This document shows positions 51,450-59,157 of a stretch of DNA of 64,000 bases, piece after piece. Numbering within the stretch: the stretch's first letter is position 1; every line of letters begins with the position of its first letter. The notes below the pieces were generated by a model, which saw only the letters and a list, made by a program, of their open reading frames with translations, was not told the DNA's origin and ran no database searches. The DNA comes from Flavobacterium lotistagni (GTDB lineage Bacteria > Bacteroidota > Bacteroidia > Flavobacteriales > Flavobacteriaceae), in the NCBI RefSeq assembly GCF_011392125.1, contig NZ_JAAJBU010000001.1:496001-560000 (forward strand). Reading direction: 5' to 3'. Made by a program: the position numbers and the translations under genes.

Positions 51450-51797
51450 ATGAACACCGTGTACTATCTTCCTTCTTGCGACACTTGCCGTAAAATCCTC
51501 AAATCCCTACCTGAAAACGACCTGAGTTTGCGCGACATCAAGCAAGAATCTATAACCGAGAACGAACTCGAAACGATGCGAAAACTGGCCGGCAGCTATG
51601 AAGCCTTGTTCAGCCGTAAAGCGCAATTGTACAAATCGCTCGGGCTCAAAGACCAAGTTTTAACTGAGGCTGATTATAAAAAACACATTCTAGAGCATTA
51701 CACTTTTTTGAGTCGTCCGGTATTTATCATTGACGATAAAATTTACATCGGCAACAGTGCGAAAAATGTGGAAGCAGTCATCAAAGCGTTAAGTTGA
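51450..51797 (+). CDS. ArsC/Spx-like thioredoxin-fold protein
   Basis: The 115-residue protein from ATG 51450 (MNTVYYLPSCDTCRK) has a C-x-x-C pair (Cys10, Cys13) and the ArsC-fold end S-R-P-V-F-I-I-D. It resembles arsenate reductase or Spx-like regulators. The second Cys-based chemistry of each is not clear here. The stop overlaps the start of the next gene (TGATG). Confidence 0.8.
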   Translation: MNTVYYLPSCDTCRKILKSLPENDLSLRDIKQESITENELETMRKLAGSYEALFSRKAQLYKSLGLKDQVLTEADYKKHILEHYTFLSRPVFIIDDKIYIGNSAKNVEAVIKALS

Positions 51798-52696
51798 TGT
51801 CGCGCAGGAACCTTGCTCTTGTTGCCGCTACTTTGGTCTCTGTAATTTATGGGCTCACTTTTACAATTGCCAAAGAGGTGATGCCCGAGTTTGTGAAGCC
51901 CTTCGGTTTTATTTTATTGCGCGTGGCCGGAGCTACCGCACTGTTCTGGCTTGTGGCGCCTTTAGGCCCGAAAGAAAAAATTGCATGGGCCGATTTTCCT
52001 AGAATTGCCGCCGCTGCACTTTTTGGTGTTGCCCTCAATATGCTGACTTTCTTTAAAGGTTTGAGTTTGACCACGCCGATTTCTGCCGCTGTAATTATGG
52101 TTACCACGCCGATTATTGTGCTGATTCTTTCTGCTATTATTGTGCGCGAACAGATGAAACTGCAAAAGGCCATTGGAATTCTATTGGGCTTAGGCGGCAC
52201 TTTGCTCTTGATTTTGTTCGGAAAATCAGTTGGTGGCTCAGCCCAAGCCGGTTGGGGCAATCTTCTAGTGTTCATCAACGCGGTTTCTTACGGATTGTAC
52301 CTGATTGTAGTAAAAAAACTCATGGACAAATACAACGCTTTTACCTTCGTGAAATGGATTTATACGTTCGGTTTGTTCATGGTAATCCCTTTCGGCTGGA
52401 ACGAACTGCAGTTAGTAAATTGGCCGCAAGTTCCGACGTCGGTTGGCTGGGAAATTGGCTTTGTGGTTCTGTTTTCTACGTTCGGCACTTATTTGTTGAA
52501 TTTACTTTCAATGCGCGAACTCAATCCGACTACGGTAGCCGTTTTCATTTATCTGCAACCTTTGTTCGCGGCCCTGATTGCAATTGGCTTGGGCAAAGAC
52601 GAGCTCAATTGGGTGAAACTTAGTGCTGCTTTGTTGATCTTTTTGGGCGTTTACCTCGTGATACAAAAAAAGCCAACGGCATCAACTGATAACTGA
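51797..52696 (+). CDS. EamA/DMT-family transporter
   Basis: The 299-residue membrane protein has ten hydrophobic helices in two EamA repeats, for example LALVAATLVSVIYGLTFTIA and GWGNLLVFINAVSYGLYL. Substrate unknown. The start ATG overlaps the ArsC-like stop by one base, so translation is probably coupled. Confidence 0.85.
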   Translation: MSRRNLALVAATLVSVIYGLTFTIAKEVMPEFVKPFGFILLRVAGATALFWLVAPLGPKEKIAWADFPRIAAAALFGVALNMLTFFKGLSLTTPISAAVIMVTTPIIVLILSAIIVREQMKLQKAIGILLGLGGTLLLILFGKSVGGSAQAGWGNLLVFINAVSYGLYLIVVKKLMDKYNAFTFVKWIYTFGLFMVIPFGWNELQLVNWPQVPTSVGWEIGFVVLFSTFGTYLLNLLSMRELNPTTVAVFIYLQPLFAALIAIGLGKDELNWVKLSAALLIFLGVYLVIQKKPTASTDN

Positions 52697-52707
52697 GCGC
52701 CATTAAT

Positions 52708-52715
52708 TATCTTTG
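52708..52715 (+). promoter_or_regulatory. Promoter element of the yicC-gmk-nadD operon
   Basis: TATCTTTG 19 bases before the yicC start codon. Confidence 0.5.
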
Positions 52716-52734
52716 GCTTCTTTAAAATAAGTTT

Positions 52735-53595
52735 ATGATCCAGTCGATGACCGGTTTCGGCAAAGCCACGCTGCAATTGCCCACCAAGAAAATCACCGTA
52801 GAAATCAAATCGCTCAACAGCAAAGGGCTTGATTTGAACGTCAGAATGCCTTCTGTTTACCGCGAACTCGAACTCGGTTTGCGCAATGAAGTCGCCCTAA
52901 AACTCGAACGCGGTAAAATCGACTTTTCAATCTATGTAGAAATCACCGGTGAACAAACTTCCACCAAAATCAATGTTCCGATTGTTAAGGCTTATATCAA
53001 CCAAATGCGCGAAGTTATTGCCAACGCAGACGAAACCGAGCTCATGAAAATGGCCGTGCGCATGCCCGATGCCGTGAAAACCGAACGCGAGGAAATTGAC
53101 GAGAACGACTGGGCCGAAATCCAGAAAGTGATTCAGGAAGCCATGCAGAATATTGCTAATTTCCGCCAAGACGAAGGAAAATCGCTCGAGCAGGAATTTC
53201 AGTTTCGCATCGCCAACATCCGTCAATACATGGAAGATGCTTTGGCCTTAGATGCAGAAAGAGTACAAGCCATTAAAGACCGTTTGCAAACGGCCATCAG
53301 TGAACTTTCAGTCAATGTAGACGAAAACCGTTTTGAGCAAGAATTGATTTATTACCTAGAGAAACTCGATATCACCGAAGAAAAAGTAAGGCTCACCACG
53401 CACCTGGATTATTTCATCGAAACTTTAAACAGTAAAGAAGCCAATGGTCGAAAGTTGGGTTTCATTACACAGGAAATGGGCCGCGAAATCAATACTATGG
53501 GATCAAAAGCGAACCACGCCCAGATGCAGAAATTGGTCGTGATGATGAAAGACGAACTCGAGAAAATCAAAGAACAGGTTTTAAACGTTTTATAA
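52735..53595 (+). CDS. YicC/YloC-family endoribonuclease
   Basis: The 286-residue protein opens with M-I-Q-S-M-T-G-F-G-K-A and has the conserved N-S-K-G-L-D-L-N-V-R-M-P, K-L-G-F-I-T-Q-E-M-G-R-E-I-N-T-M-G-S-K at the C-terminus, typical of YicC. Members are reported to be RNA-cutting enzymes in enterobacteria. It is the first gene of an operon with gmk and nadD. Confidence 0.9.
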   Translation: MIQSMTGFGKATLQLPTKKITVEIKSLNSKGLDLNVRMPSVYRELELGLRNEVALKLERGKIDFSIYVEITGEQTSTKINVPIVKAYINQMREVIANADETELMKMAVRMPDAVKTEREEIDENDWAEIQKVIQEAMQNIANFRQDEGKSLEQEFQFRIANIRQYMEDALALDAERVQAIKDRLQTAISELSVNVDENRFEQELIYYLEKLDITEEKVRLTTHLDYFIETLNSKEANGRKLGFITQEMGREINTMGSKANHAQMQKLVVMMKDELEKIKEQVLNVL

Positions 53596-53605
53596 GCTGC
53601 CGATT

Positions 53606-54178
53606 ATGAAAAAAGGGAAATTACTCGTGTTCTCAGCGCCGTCAGGTTCGGGAAAAACTACCATCGTACGGCATTTGTTGGCCCAAGCAGACTTGAATCT
53701 GGAGTTTTCAATCTCGGCCGCTACACGCGCTCCTAGAGGACAAGAAATCGACGGTAAAGACTATTATTTCATCTCCATTGAAGACTTCAAAAAACATATT
53801 AAAACCGAAGATTTCATTGAGTGGGAAGAAGTGTATCGCGACAATTTTTACGGCACGCTTCGAAGCGAAGTGGAACGAATTTGGGCGTTAGGAAAAAACG
53901 TCATCTTCGATATAGACGTTGCCGGCGGATTGCGCATCAAAAGAAAGTTTCCCGAAGAAACCTTAGCGGTTTTCGTGAAGCCACCGAGTATTGACGAGCT
54001 TAAAATCAGGTTGAAAAAACGCTCCACGGAAAGCGAAGACAAAATCAATATGCGCATTGCCAAAGCTTCGGTAGAATTGGCTACAGCGCCGCAGTTTGAC
54101 AAAATCATCAAGAATTACGACCTCGACATCGCCAAAGAAGAAGCGTACCTGTTGGTCAAAGATTTTTTAAAAGATTAA
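53606..54178 (+). CDS. gmk: Guanylate kinase
   Basis: The 190-residue protein has the P-loop S-A-P-S-G-S-G-K-T-T and the GMP-binding region ISAATRAPRGQEIDGKDYYF. It phosphorylates GMP to GDP with ATP. It is 10 bases after yicC and one base before nadD. Confidence 0.96.
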   Translation: MKKGKLLVFSAPSGSGKTTIVRHLLAQADLNLEFSISAATRAPRGQEIDGKDYYFISIEDFKKHIKTEDFIEWEEVYRDNFYGTLRSEVERIWALGKNVIFDIDVAGGLRIKRKFPEETLAVFVKPPSIDELKIRLKKRSTESEDKINMRIAKASVELATAPQFDKIIKNYDLDIAKEEAYLLVKDFLKD

Positions 54179-54179
54179 A

Positions 54180-54761
54180 ATGAAAATCGGACTGTATTTC
54201 GGCACCTTCAACCCGATTCACATTGGCCATCTGATCATTGCCAATCACTTGGCCGAACACGCAGGTTTAGACCAAATTTGGATGATGGTCACGCCACACA
54301 ATCCGCTAAAAACCAAAGACACGCTGCTGGATGATTACCAACGGTTGCACTTGGTGTTTCTCGCGGCCGAAGACTATCCGAAGATCAAACCGTCGGATTT
54401 TGAGTTCAAACTGCCGCAACCCAATTATACCGTGAATACTTTAGCACACCTGCAAGACCAATATCCGCAACATGAGTTTTCGCTGATTATGGGCGAAGAC
54501 AACTTGCGCACATTTCACAAGTGGAAAAACTACGAGGTGATTTTAGAACATCACGAAATTTATGTGTACCCGAGGCTGTCTGCCGAAGCCGAAAACCACC
54601 AGTTCAAAAACCATCCAAAAATCCATATAGTGGCGGCGCCAATTGTAGAAATTTCAGCCACTTTTATTCGAGAGAACATTAAAAACAAAAAGAATGTCAG
54701 GCCGCTGTTGCCCGAAAAAGTTTGGCAATATATTGACCACAACAATTTGTATAGGAAATAA
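54180..54761 (+). CDS. nadD: Nicotinate-nucleotide adenylyltransferase
   Basis: The 193-residue protein has the nucleotidyl-transferase start G-T-F-N-P-I-H-I-G-H-L and the C-terminal I-S-A-T-F-I-R motif. It transfers AMP from ATP to nicotinate mononucleotide in NAD synthesis. It is the last gene of the yicC-gmk-nadD operon. Confidence 0.94.
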   Translation: MKIGLYFGTFNPIHIGHLIIANHLAEHAGLDQIWMMVTPHNPLKTKDTLLDDYQRLHLVFLAAEDYPKIKPSDFEFKLPQPNYTVNTLAHLQDQYPQHEFSLIMGEDNLRTFHKWKNYEVILEHHEIYVYPRLSAEAENHQFKNHPKIHIVAAPIVEISATFIRENIKNKKNVRPLLPEKVWQYIDHNNLYRK

Positions 54762-54782
54762 ATTCTGGGCTTTTTTTAGAAA

Positions 54783-54897
54783 TTCAAAAGGCGTTCAAAG
54801 TTGAACTTTTGAACGCCTTTCTCAACATTAAAACAAAACGTAACTAACCTATTTTTAAGTCTGCAGCCACTTCTAGCGCAGGCTCTTGAACAGATAA
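54783..54897 (-). ncRNA. Candidate small RNA D
   Basis: Minus strand: a promoter (TTG, 19 bases, TAAATTTG) is followed by about 110 bases and a strong hairpin AAAGGCGTTCAAA / TTTGAACGCCTTT. No open frame of note. The hairpin may also end the nadD transcript on the plus strand. A TAGGTTAGTT segment resembles the core of candidates A and B only loosely. Function unknown. Confidence 0.5.
54786..54820. terminator. Bidirectional hairpin at the end of nadD and of small RNA D
   Basis: AAAAGGCGTTCAAA and TTTTGAACGCCTTT form a 13-pair stem. It follows the nadD stop by 25 bases. The T-run is short (CTTT) on the plus strand and TTTTGAATTT on the minus strand. Confidence 0.7.
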
Positions 54898-54903
54898 CGA
54901 AAC

Positions 54904-54933
54904 AAATTTAAACTTATTACCTTGAATATCAAA
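54904..54933 (-). promoter_or_regulatory. Promoter of candidate small RNA D
   Basis: Minus strand: TTG, 19 bases, TAAATTTG, a full match to the Bacteroidetes consensus. Confidence 0.65.
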
Positions 54934-54995
54934 ATAATACAACAAATTTATTTTGACTTGTTTTATTTTTTATAGTTGGTTCGTTGGGCAGTGAT

Positions 54996-55024
54996 TTGAT
55001 TTTGTGAATTTTTGGTTACTTTTG
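54996..55024 (+). promoter_or_regulatory. Promoter of gpsA
   Basis: TTG, 18 bases, TACTTTTG. Transcription starting near 55031 would put repeat copy 6 entirely inside the gpsA 5' untranslated region (about 113 bases). Confidence 0.7.
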
Positions 55025-55039
55025 AAACCATAGTTTCTT

Positions 55040-55131
55040 TTTTCAGGAGCTATTCCCGCTATACGCAGTATCTTTTTGCTGTTTGCTGTCACAACCATCA
55101 AAAAGGATACAAGCTGCTATCGGGGCTAAAC
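55040..55131 (-). repeat. Dispersed structured repeat, copy 6 (minus orientation)
   Basis: On the plus strand it reads CAGGAGCTATTCCCGCTAT and ends GCTATCGGGGCTAAA, the complement of the other copies. An inner pair TATCTTTTTG / CAAAAAGGATA can form. It lies between the gpsA promoter and start codon. Confidence 0.85.
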
Positions 55132-55143
55132 TGTAGAATCTCC

Positions 55144-56139
55144 ATGACAAATTACCCAAAAATAGCCGTCATCGGTGGCGGAAGCTGGGCCACGGCCATT
55201 GCTAAAATGCTGTGTGTGAACCTGCCCGAAATTGCTTGGTACATGCGCAACGAAGAAGCCATCGCCCATCTGAAAAAACACCACCACAACCCCAATTATT
55301 TGAGTTCGGTAGAATTCAACATCGAGAAGTTAAAACTTACCAGCAACATCAACGAGGCAGTCGCTTATGCCGATTACCTTATCTTTGCGATTCCGTCGGC
55401 TTTTTTAAGTACTGAACTATCCAAACTCAAGGAAAGCCTCGAAGGGAAAGTGATTTTCTCGGCCATCAAAGGCATTGTGCCCGAAACCAGTCTGATTGTC
55501 GGAGAACACTTCAACAAAACCTACCATATTCCGTTTGAAAACATCGGCGTTATTACCGGCCCTTGCCATGCCGAAGAAGTCGCGCTAGAACGCTTGTCGT
55601 ATTTGACCATTGCTTGCGGTGACGAAGCCAAAGCCAAGATGGTGGCCAAATGCTTGTCGGGCAATTATATCAAAGCCAAAATCAGCGACGACATTATCGG
55701 AACTGAATATGCCGCCATGCTCAAAAACATTTATGCCATCGCAGCAGGAATCGCCCACGGTATTGGATACGGTGACAACTTTCAATCAGTGCTCATGAGT
55801 AACGGCATCCGCGAAATGAAAAAGTTCATCCGCAAAGTGCACAAAATGAAACGCAACATCAACAACTCGGCCTATCTGGGCGATTTACTCGTTACGGGTT
55901 ATTCTGTATTTTCACGCAACCGGATGTTCGGCAATATGATTGGAAAAGGCTACACGGTAAAGAGCGCCATGATGGAAATGAGTATGGTCGCAGAAGGCTA
56001 TTACGCCGCGAAAAGCGCTTGGGAACTCAACCAACAATACGGTGCAAAAACGCCAATTATTGATGCCGTACACGCGATTTTATACGAAGGCAAAGACGCC
56101 AAAAAAGTTTTCAAGAAACTCACCGAAAAACTAGATTAA
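55144..56139 (+). CDS. gpsA: NAD(P)-dependent glycerol-3-phosphate dehydrogenase
   Basis: The 331-residue protein starts at ATG 55144 (MTNYPKIAVIGGGSWATAIAK), which gives the usual N-terminal Rossmann fold; the open frame extends upstream through the repeat and is rejected. It contains the substrate segments S-A-I-K-G-I-V, ITGPCHAEEVA and K-N-I-Y-A-I-A-A-G-I-A-H-G with the catalytic Lys. It makes glycerol-3-phosphate for phospholipids. Confidence 0.94.
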   Translation: MTNYPKIAVIGGGSWATAIAKMLCVNLPEIAWYMRNEEAIAHLKKHHHNPNYLSSVEFNIEKLKLTSNINEAVAYADYLIFAIPSAFLSTELSKLKESLEGKVIFSAIKGIVPETSLIVGEHFNKTYHIPFENIGVITGPCHAEEVALERLSYLTIACGDEAKAKMVAKCLSGNYIKAKISDDIIGTEYAAMLKNIYAIAAGIAHGIGYGDNFQSVLMSNGIREMKKFIRKVHKMKRNINNSAYLGDLLVTGYSVFSRNRMFGNMIGKGYTVKSAMMEMSMVAEGYYAAKSAWELNQQYGAKTPIIDAVHAILYEGKDAKKVFKKLTEKLD

Positions 56140-56164
56140 TTCACTGACCCAGAAAATTCAAATT

Positions 56165-56359
56165 ATGGAAAAAGGTATTTTATTCGTTTTGATTCTCCTG
56201 AACACGATTGTTTTAATGGGACAAGTTTGGCCCGATGGCGCACCACCTTTTGCAAGAACAGTGAATATCGTATTTCTGGTGGCGAGTTTTCTTTATTTTT
56301 CGATCATGATTTCGAAGAAAAAGCCCAAAGACAACAATGATTATATGAACAAGAGATAA
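56165..56359 (+). CDS. Small membrane protein, unknown
   Basis: The 64-residue protein has two hydrophobic helices (ILFVLILLNTIVLMG and NIVFLVASFLYFSIMI) and a charged C-terminus with KKKPKDNND. It follows gpsA after 25 bases on the same strand, so probably the same transcript. No family is recognised. Confidence 0.6.
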   Translation: MEKGILFVLILLNTIVLMGQVWPDGAPPFARTVNIVFLVASFLYFSIMISKKKPKDNNDYMNKR

Positions 56360-56375
56360 TCGTCGACTTTGCCGT

Positions 56376-56783
56376 TTATCTTACAATCACGCCGGGCTCA
56401 AATAAAATCGGCACTTCTTCGAGCTGGCTCTCATTGATAGAATTCGCTTTAAAAATGTATTTCCTATCAAATAAAGTGTTGCCGATAAAAAACGTCAGCA
56501 TGAATTCGTTGTTGAGTTCGAGTACACTTTTCTCAATCATTTCGATTTTTACTACCGAAACCGCGGGCATTTCTACCAGCGCATGGCGCAGCAAGGAAGT
56601 TTTGCGCATTTCGCCTTGAATGGTACCAAAAGCTTTTGATACGACCATAATATCGTGCAAGTCATTATCGCTGTCATTGACCAAGTAAACGTTCCAGACT
56701 TTTTCCATGAAATCGTCGTTCCACTGGAGCACGGCGGCCATGAATACGTTTTCTACTTCGGGTATAGTGATGTCTTTTCTCAT
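56376..56783 (-). CDS. Conserved hypothetical protein upstream of the pheS repeat
   Basis: The product is 135 residues from ATG 56783 (MRKDITIPEVENVFMAAVLQ). It has no signal peptide or membrane helix; beta strands such as WNVYLVNDSDNDLHDIMVVSK and a closing FEPGVIVR are visible. I recognise no domain. It is read on the same strand as pheS, downstream of it across a repeat-bearing gap, and seems to be conserved in flavobacteria. Confidence 0.65.
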   Translation of the reverse strand: MRKDITIPEVENVFMAAVLQWNDDFMEKVWNVYLVNDSDNDLHDIMVVSKAFGTIQGEMRKTSLLRHALVEMPAVSVVKIEMIEKSVLELNNEFMLTFFIGNTLFDRKYIFKANSINESQLEEVPILFEPGVIVR

Positions 56784-56944
56784 GGTGGTTTTGGGGATCA
56801 AGTCCTAGCCCATTTAGCTAGGCTCAGGTCGGCTGTGCCTCGGGTGATATTAAGAGGAGAATGTCCAGTGGAGATTCGGCTTTTTAATTTATGAATATTA
56901 GGAATCCTGTTCTTTTGCAAACAAAGTTGGTTTAAAAATCGAAG

Positions 56945-57030
56945 CCCTAGCCCGGATGGTAGCGGCATCCTTTTTCTTGCTGCTGCCTGCAAGGAAAAGA
57001 TACAGCAGACAGCCGGATCAGCTTCAAGCT
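56945..57030 (+). repeat. Dispersed structured repeat, copy 7 (plus orientation)
   Basis: It begins CCTAGCCCGGATGGTAGCGG, holds the pair CATCCTTTTTC / GAAAAGATA and ends CAGCCGGATCAGCTTCAAG. It lies just past the pheS stop codon. Its ends are more diverged than those of copies 1-3. Confidence 0.8.
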
Positions 57031-57066
57031 ATAATTATTAATTCTTCACTATTAATTATTAATTGA

Positions 57067-58086
57067 CTAGATGCTCGATTTGAATTGCTCTAAAAAGCGG
57101 ATGTCATTTTCGTAGAACATCCGAATATCGCCAATTTGGTAAAGCAACATCGCAATTCTTTCGATGCCCATTCCGAGCGCAAAACCATTGTATTCCTCTG
57201 GGTTGATGCCGCAATTCTTGAGCACGTTCGGATCGACCATTCCGCAACCCATGATTTCCAGCCAGCCGGTTCCTTTAGTGATGCGGTAATCTGTTTCGGT
57301 TTTCAATCCCCAGTAGATATCGACCTCAGCGCTGGGCTCGGTAAACGGAAAATAGCTTGGGCGCAAACGGATCTTGCTCTTTCCGAACATCTCCTTGGTG
57401 AAATATAACAAAGTCTGTTTGAGATCGGCAAACGAAACGTCTTTGTCTATGTACAAGCCTTCAACTTGGTGGAAAATACAGTGCGACCGCGAAGAAACGG
57501 CCTCATTGCGGAACACGCGCCCGGGAGAAATCGTTCTAATCGGCGGTTTGTTGTTTTCCATGTAACGCACTTGCACCGATGACGTATGCGTTCTGAGCAA
57601 AATATCGGGATTGGTCTGGATGAAAAAAGTGTCCTGCATGTCGCGCGCCGGATGGTATTCGGGCAAATTCAGCGCGGTAAAGTTGTGCCAGTCGTCTTCG
57701 ATTTCAGGGCCTTCGGACACGTTGAAACCGATGTTCGAAAAAATGTCGATAATCTGGTTCTTGACAATCGAAATCGGATGGCGTGAACCAATGGTAAACG
57801 GTTCTGCCGGACGTGTCAAATCGCCGTAGATGCCGCGGGCTTCCTCTTTTCCTTGTAATGATTCTTGGATGGAACGGACCTTTTCTTCTGCCGTGGTTTT
57901 GAGCAGATTGATGACTTGCCCAAACTCTTTCTTTTGGTCGACCGGTACGTTTTTGAATTCAGCAAAAAAGTCTTTGAGCAAACCTTTACTTCCTAAATAT
58001 TTAATGCGGAAGGCTTCGAGTTCATCTGTATTTTGAGTACTGAACTCTTGGGCTTCGGCAATATGGGCTTTGATTTTGTCTATCAT
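57067..58086 (-). CDS. pheS: Phenylalanyl-tRNA synthetase alpha subunit
   Basis: The 339-residue protein from ATG 58086 (MIDKIKAHIAEAQ) has an N-terminal coiled coil and class II motifs: motif 2 in F-R-N-E-A-V-S-S-R-S-H and motif 3 in G-M-G-I-E-R-I-A-M-L. It binds phenylalanine and ATP and charges tRNA(Phe) with PheT, which is not in this window. Confidence 0.96.
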   Translation of the reverse strand: MIDKIKAHIAEAQEFSTQNTDELEAFRIKYLGSKGLLKDFFAEFKNVPVDQKKEFGQVINLLKTTAEEKVRSIQESLQGKEEARGIYGDLTRPAEPFTIGSRHPISIVKNQIIDIFSNIGFNVSEGPEIEDDWHNFTALNLPEYHPARDMQDTFFIQTNPDILLRTHTSSVQVRYMENNKPPIRTISPGRVFRNEAVSSRSHCIFHQVEGLYIDKDVSFADLKQTLLYFTKEMFGKSKIRLRPSYFPFTEPSAEVDIYWGLKTETDYRITKGTGWLEIMGCGMVDPNVLKNCGINPEEYNGFALGMGIERIAMLLYQIGDIRMFYENDIRFLEQFKSSI

Positions 58087-58168
58087 AGTCAAGCGAAATT
58101 GAGACGGCAAATTTAGCGATTTAAGGCCAAACTATGCCAAGAAAAACTTGGGTATTGCCAATAAAATT

Positions 58169-58525
58169 TTAATCGATGACTTCTCTCTCGAGAAAGTAAT
58201 TCACGATGGCTTCTTTCATCAATACAGATTGTTCTCCGGCCTTGAGTGGCGGCAGCTCTTCCTTGACTTTATAATGCGGCCAACCGTCACGGTCTACATA
58301 ATCGAACTGATAATAGCCATAAGGTTCAAGCAAACGGCAAATCGCGATGTGCATCAGGTTGACTTTCTCGTCTTTCTTGAATTTCTGATGTAATTTCCCG
58401 AGTTCTTGAACACCCACCAAATAAATAATCGCTTCCAGGTCAAGATTTTCGCCTTGGGAAAAACGATCGGAAAGCAAGGCTACAAGCTTTTCCCAGCGGG
58501 CTTTGAGTTGTTGGTCTCTGGACAT
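58169..58525 (-). CDS. Conserved hypothetical protein upstream of pheS
   Basis: The product is 118 residues from ATG 58525 (MSRDQQLKARWEKLVALLS). The predicted mix is helical, with a conserved-looking YLVGVQELG and a D-G-W-P-H-Y segment. No known domain is recognised. It sits 82 bases upstream of pheS on the same strand and has a TATCTTTG promoter element, so it may be the first gene of the pheS unit. Confidence 0.65.
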   Translation of the reverse strand: MSRDQQLKARWEKLVALLSDRFSQGENLDLEAIIYLVGVQELGKLHQKFKKDEKVNLMHIAICRLLEPYGYYQFDYVDRDGWPHYKVKEELPPLKAGEQSVLMKEAIVNYFLEREVID

Positions 58526-58546
58526 TTCTGTAATGGGTTTAAACGG

Positions 58547-58554
58547 CAGCAAAG
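58547..58554 (-). promoter_or_regulatory. Promoter element of the gene upstream of pheS
   Basis: TATCTTTG on the minus strand, about 22 bases before the start codon. Confidence 0.55.
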
Positions 58555-58593
58555 ATAAGGAGTTGGGTCAGATTAATGCGAAAGGTTTTCTGT

Positions 58594-58601
58594 TATATTT
58601 G
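58594..58601 (+). promoter_or_regulatory. Promoter element of cvpA
   Basis: TATATTTG, 23 bases before the cvpA start; divergent with the element at 58547. Confidence 0.5.
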
Positions 58602-58623
58602 TCATCGAATCGAAATCGGGCTG

Positions 58624-59157
58624 ATGAATCTTTTAGACCTTTTTATTGTTTTCTTTTTAGTAATCGGAATCATTCAGGGTTTTCGGCGCGGATTTTTTGT
58701 CGAGCTGGCTTCTCTAGTGTCTATGCTGTTGGGAATTTTCATCGCCATTAAGTTTTCGCACCTGACGCAATCTTGGCTGATACATCAAACGCATTGGAAT
58801 CCGAAAACAGTTCAAGTAGCCGCCTTTGCACTAACCTTTATTCTAGTAATTATCGGGGTTTCGATGCTAGCTAAAGTCTTTACGACCATTGCGAACCTTG
58901 CCTTTTTAGGTTGGGTAAATTCTGTTTTTGGTAGTATTCTGGCGTTGTTACGCGGGATTTTGGTGTTGAGTATCTTGTTGAATTTATTCCAGAAGGTTGA
59001 GGGTAATTTCAGTTTGATCTCGCAAGAAGCAAAGCAAAAATCCGCACTGCTGGAACCAATTCAAGAGGTTTCTAGAAAAATCTATCCTTCTATTTCAAAG
59101 TGGTTCGAAAATTTCCAGTCCACGGATTTTGAATTCGACCACCAACAAGAACACTGA
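58624..59157 (+). CDS. CvpA-family membrane protein
   Basis: The 177-residue protein from ATG 58624 (MNLLDLFIVFFLVIG) has four hydrophobic helices and the CvpA-type G-F-R-R-G-F-F-V-E-L-A. CvpA is needed for colicin V production in E. coli; the general role is unclear. It ends directly against the batE stop (convergent). Confidence 0.85.
   Translation: MNLLDLFIVFFLVIGIIQGFRRGFFVELASLVSMLLGIFIAIKFSHLTQSWLIHQTHWNPKTVQVAAFALTFILVIIGVSMLAKVFTTIANLAFLGWVNSVFGSILALLRGILVLSILLNLFQKVEGNFSLISQEAKQKSALLEPIQEVSRKIYPSISKWFENFQSTDFEFDHQQEH

Noticed and set aside
55012..55143. Upstream extension of gpsA through the repeat
   Set aside because: The family N-terminus (Rossmann GxGxxxA) begins at ATG 55144, and the added residues are translated repeat sequence.
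56806..56880. CCTAGC...GCTAGG inverted repeat considered as a tRNA or riboswitch
   Set aside because: Only a short isolated stem is present; no cloverleaf, no conserved aptamer core and no terminator follow.
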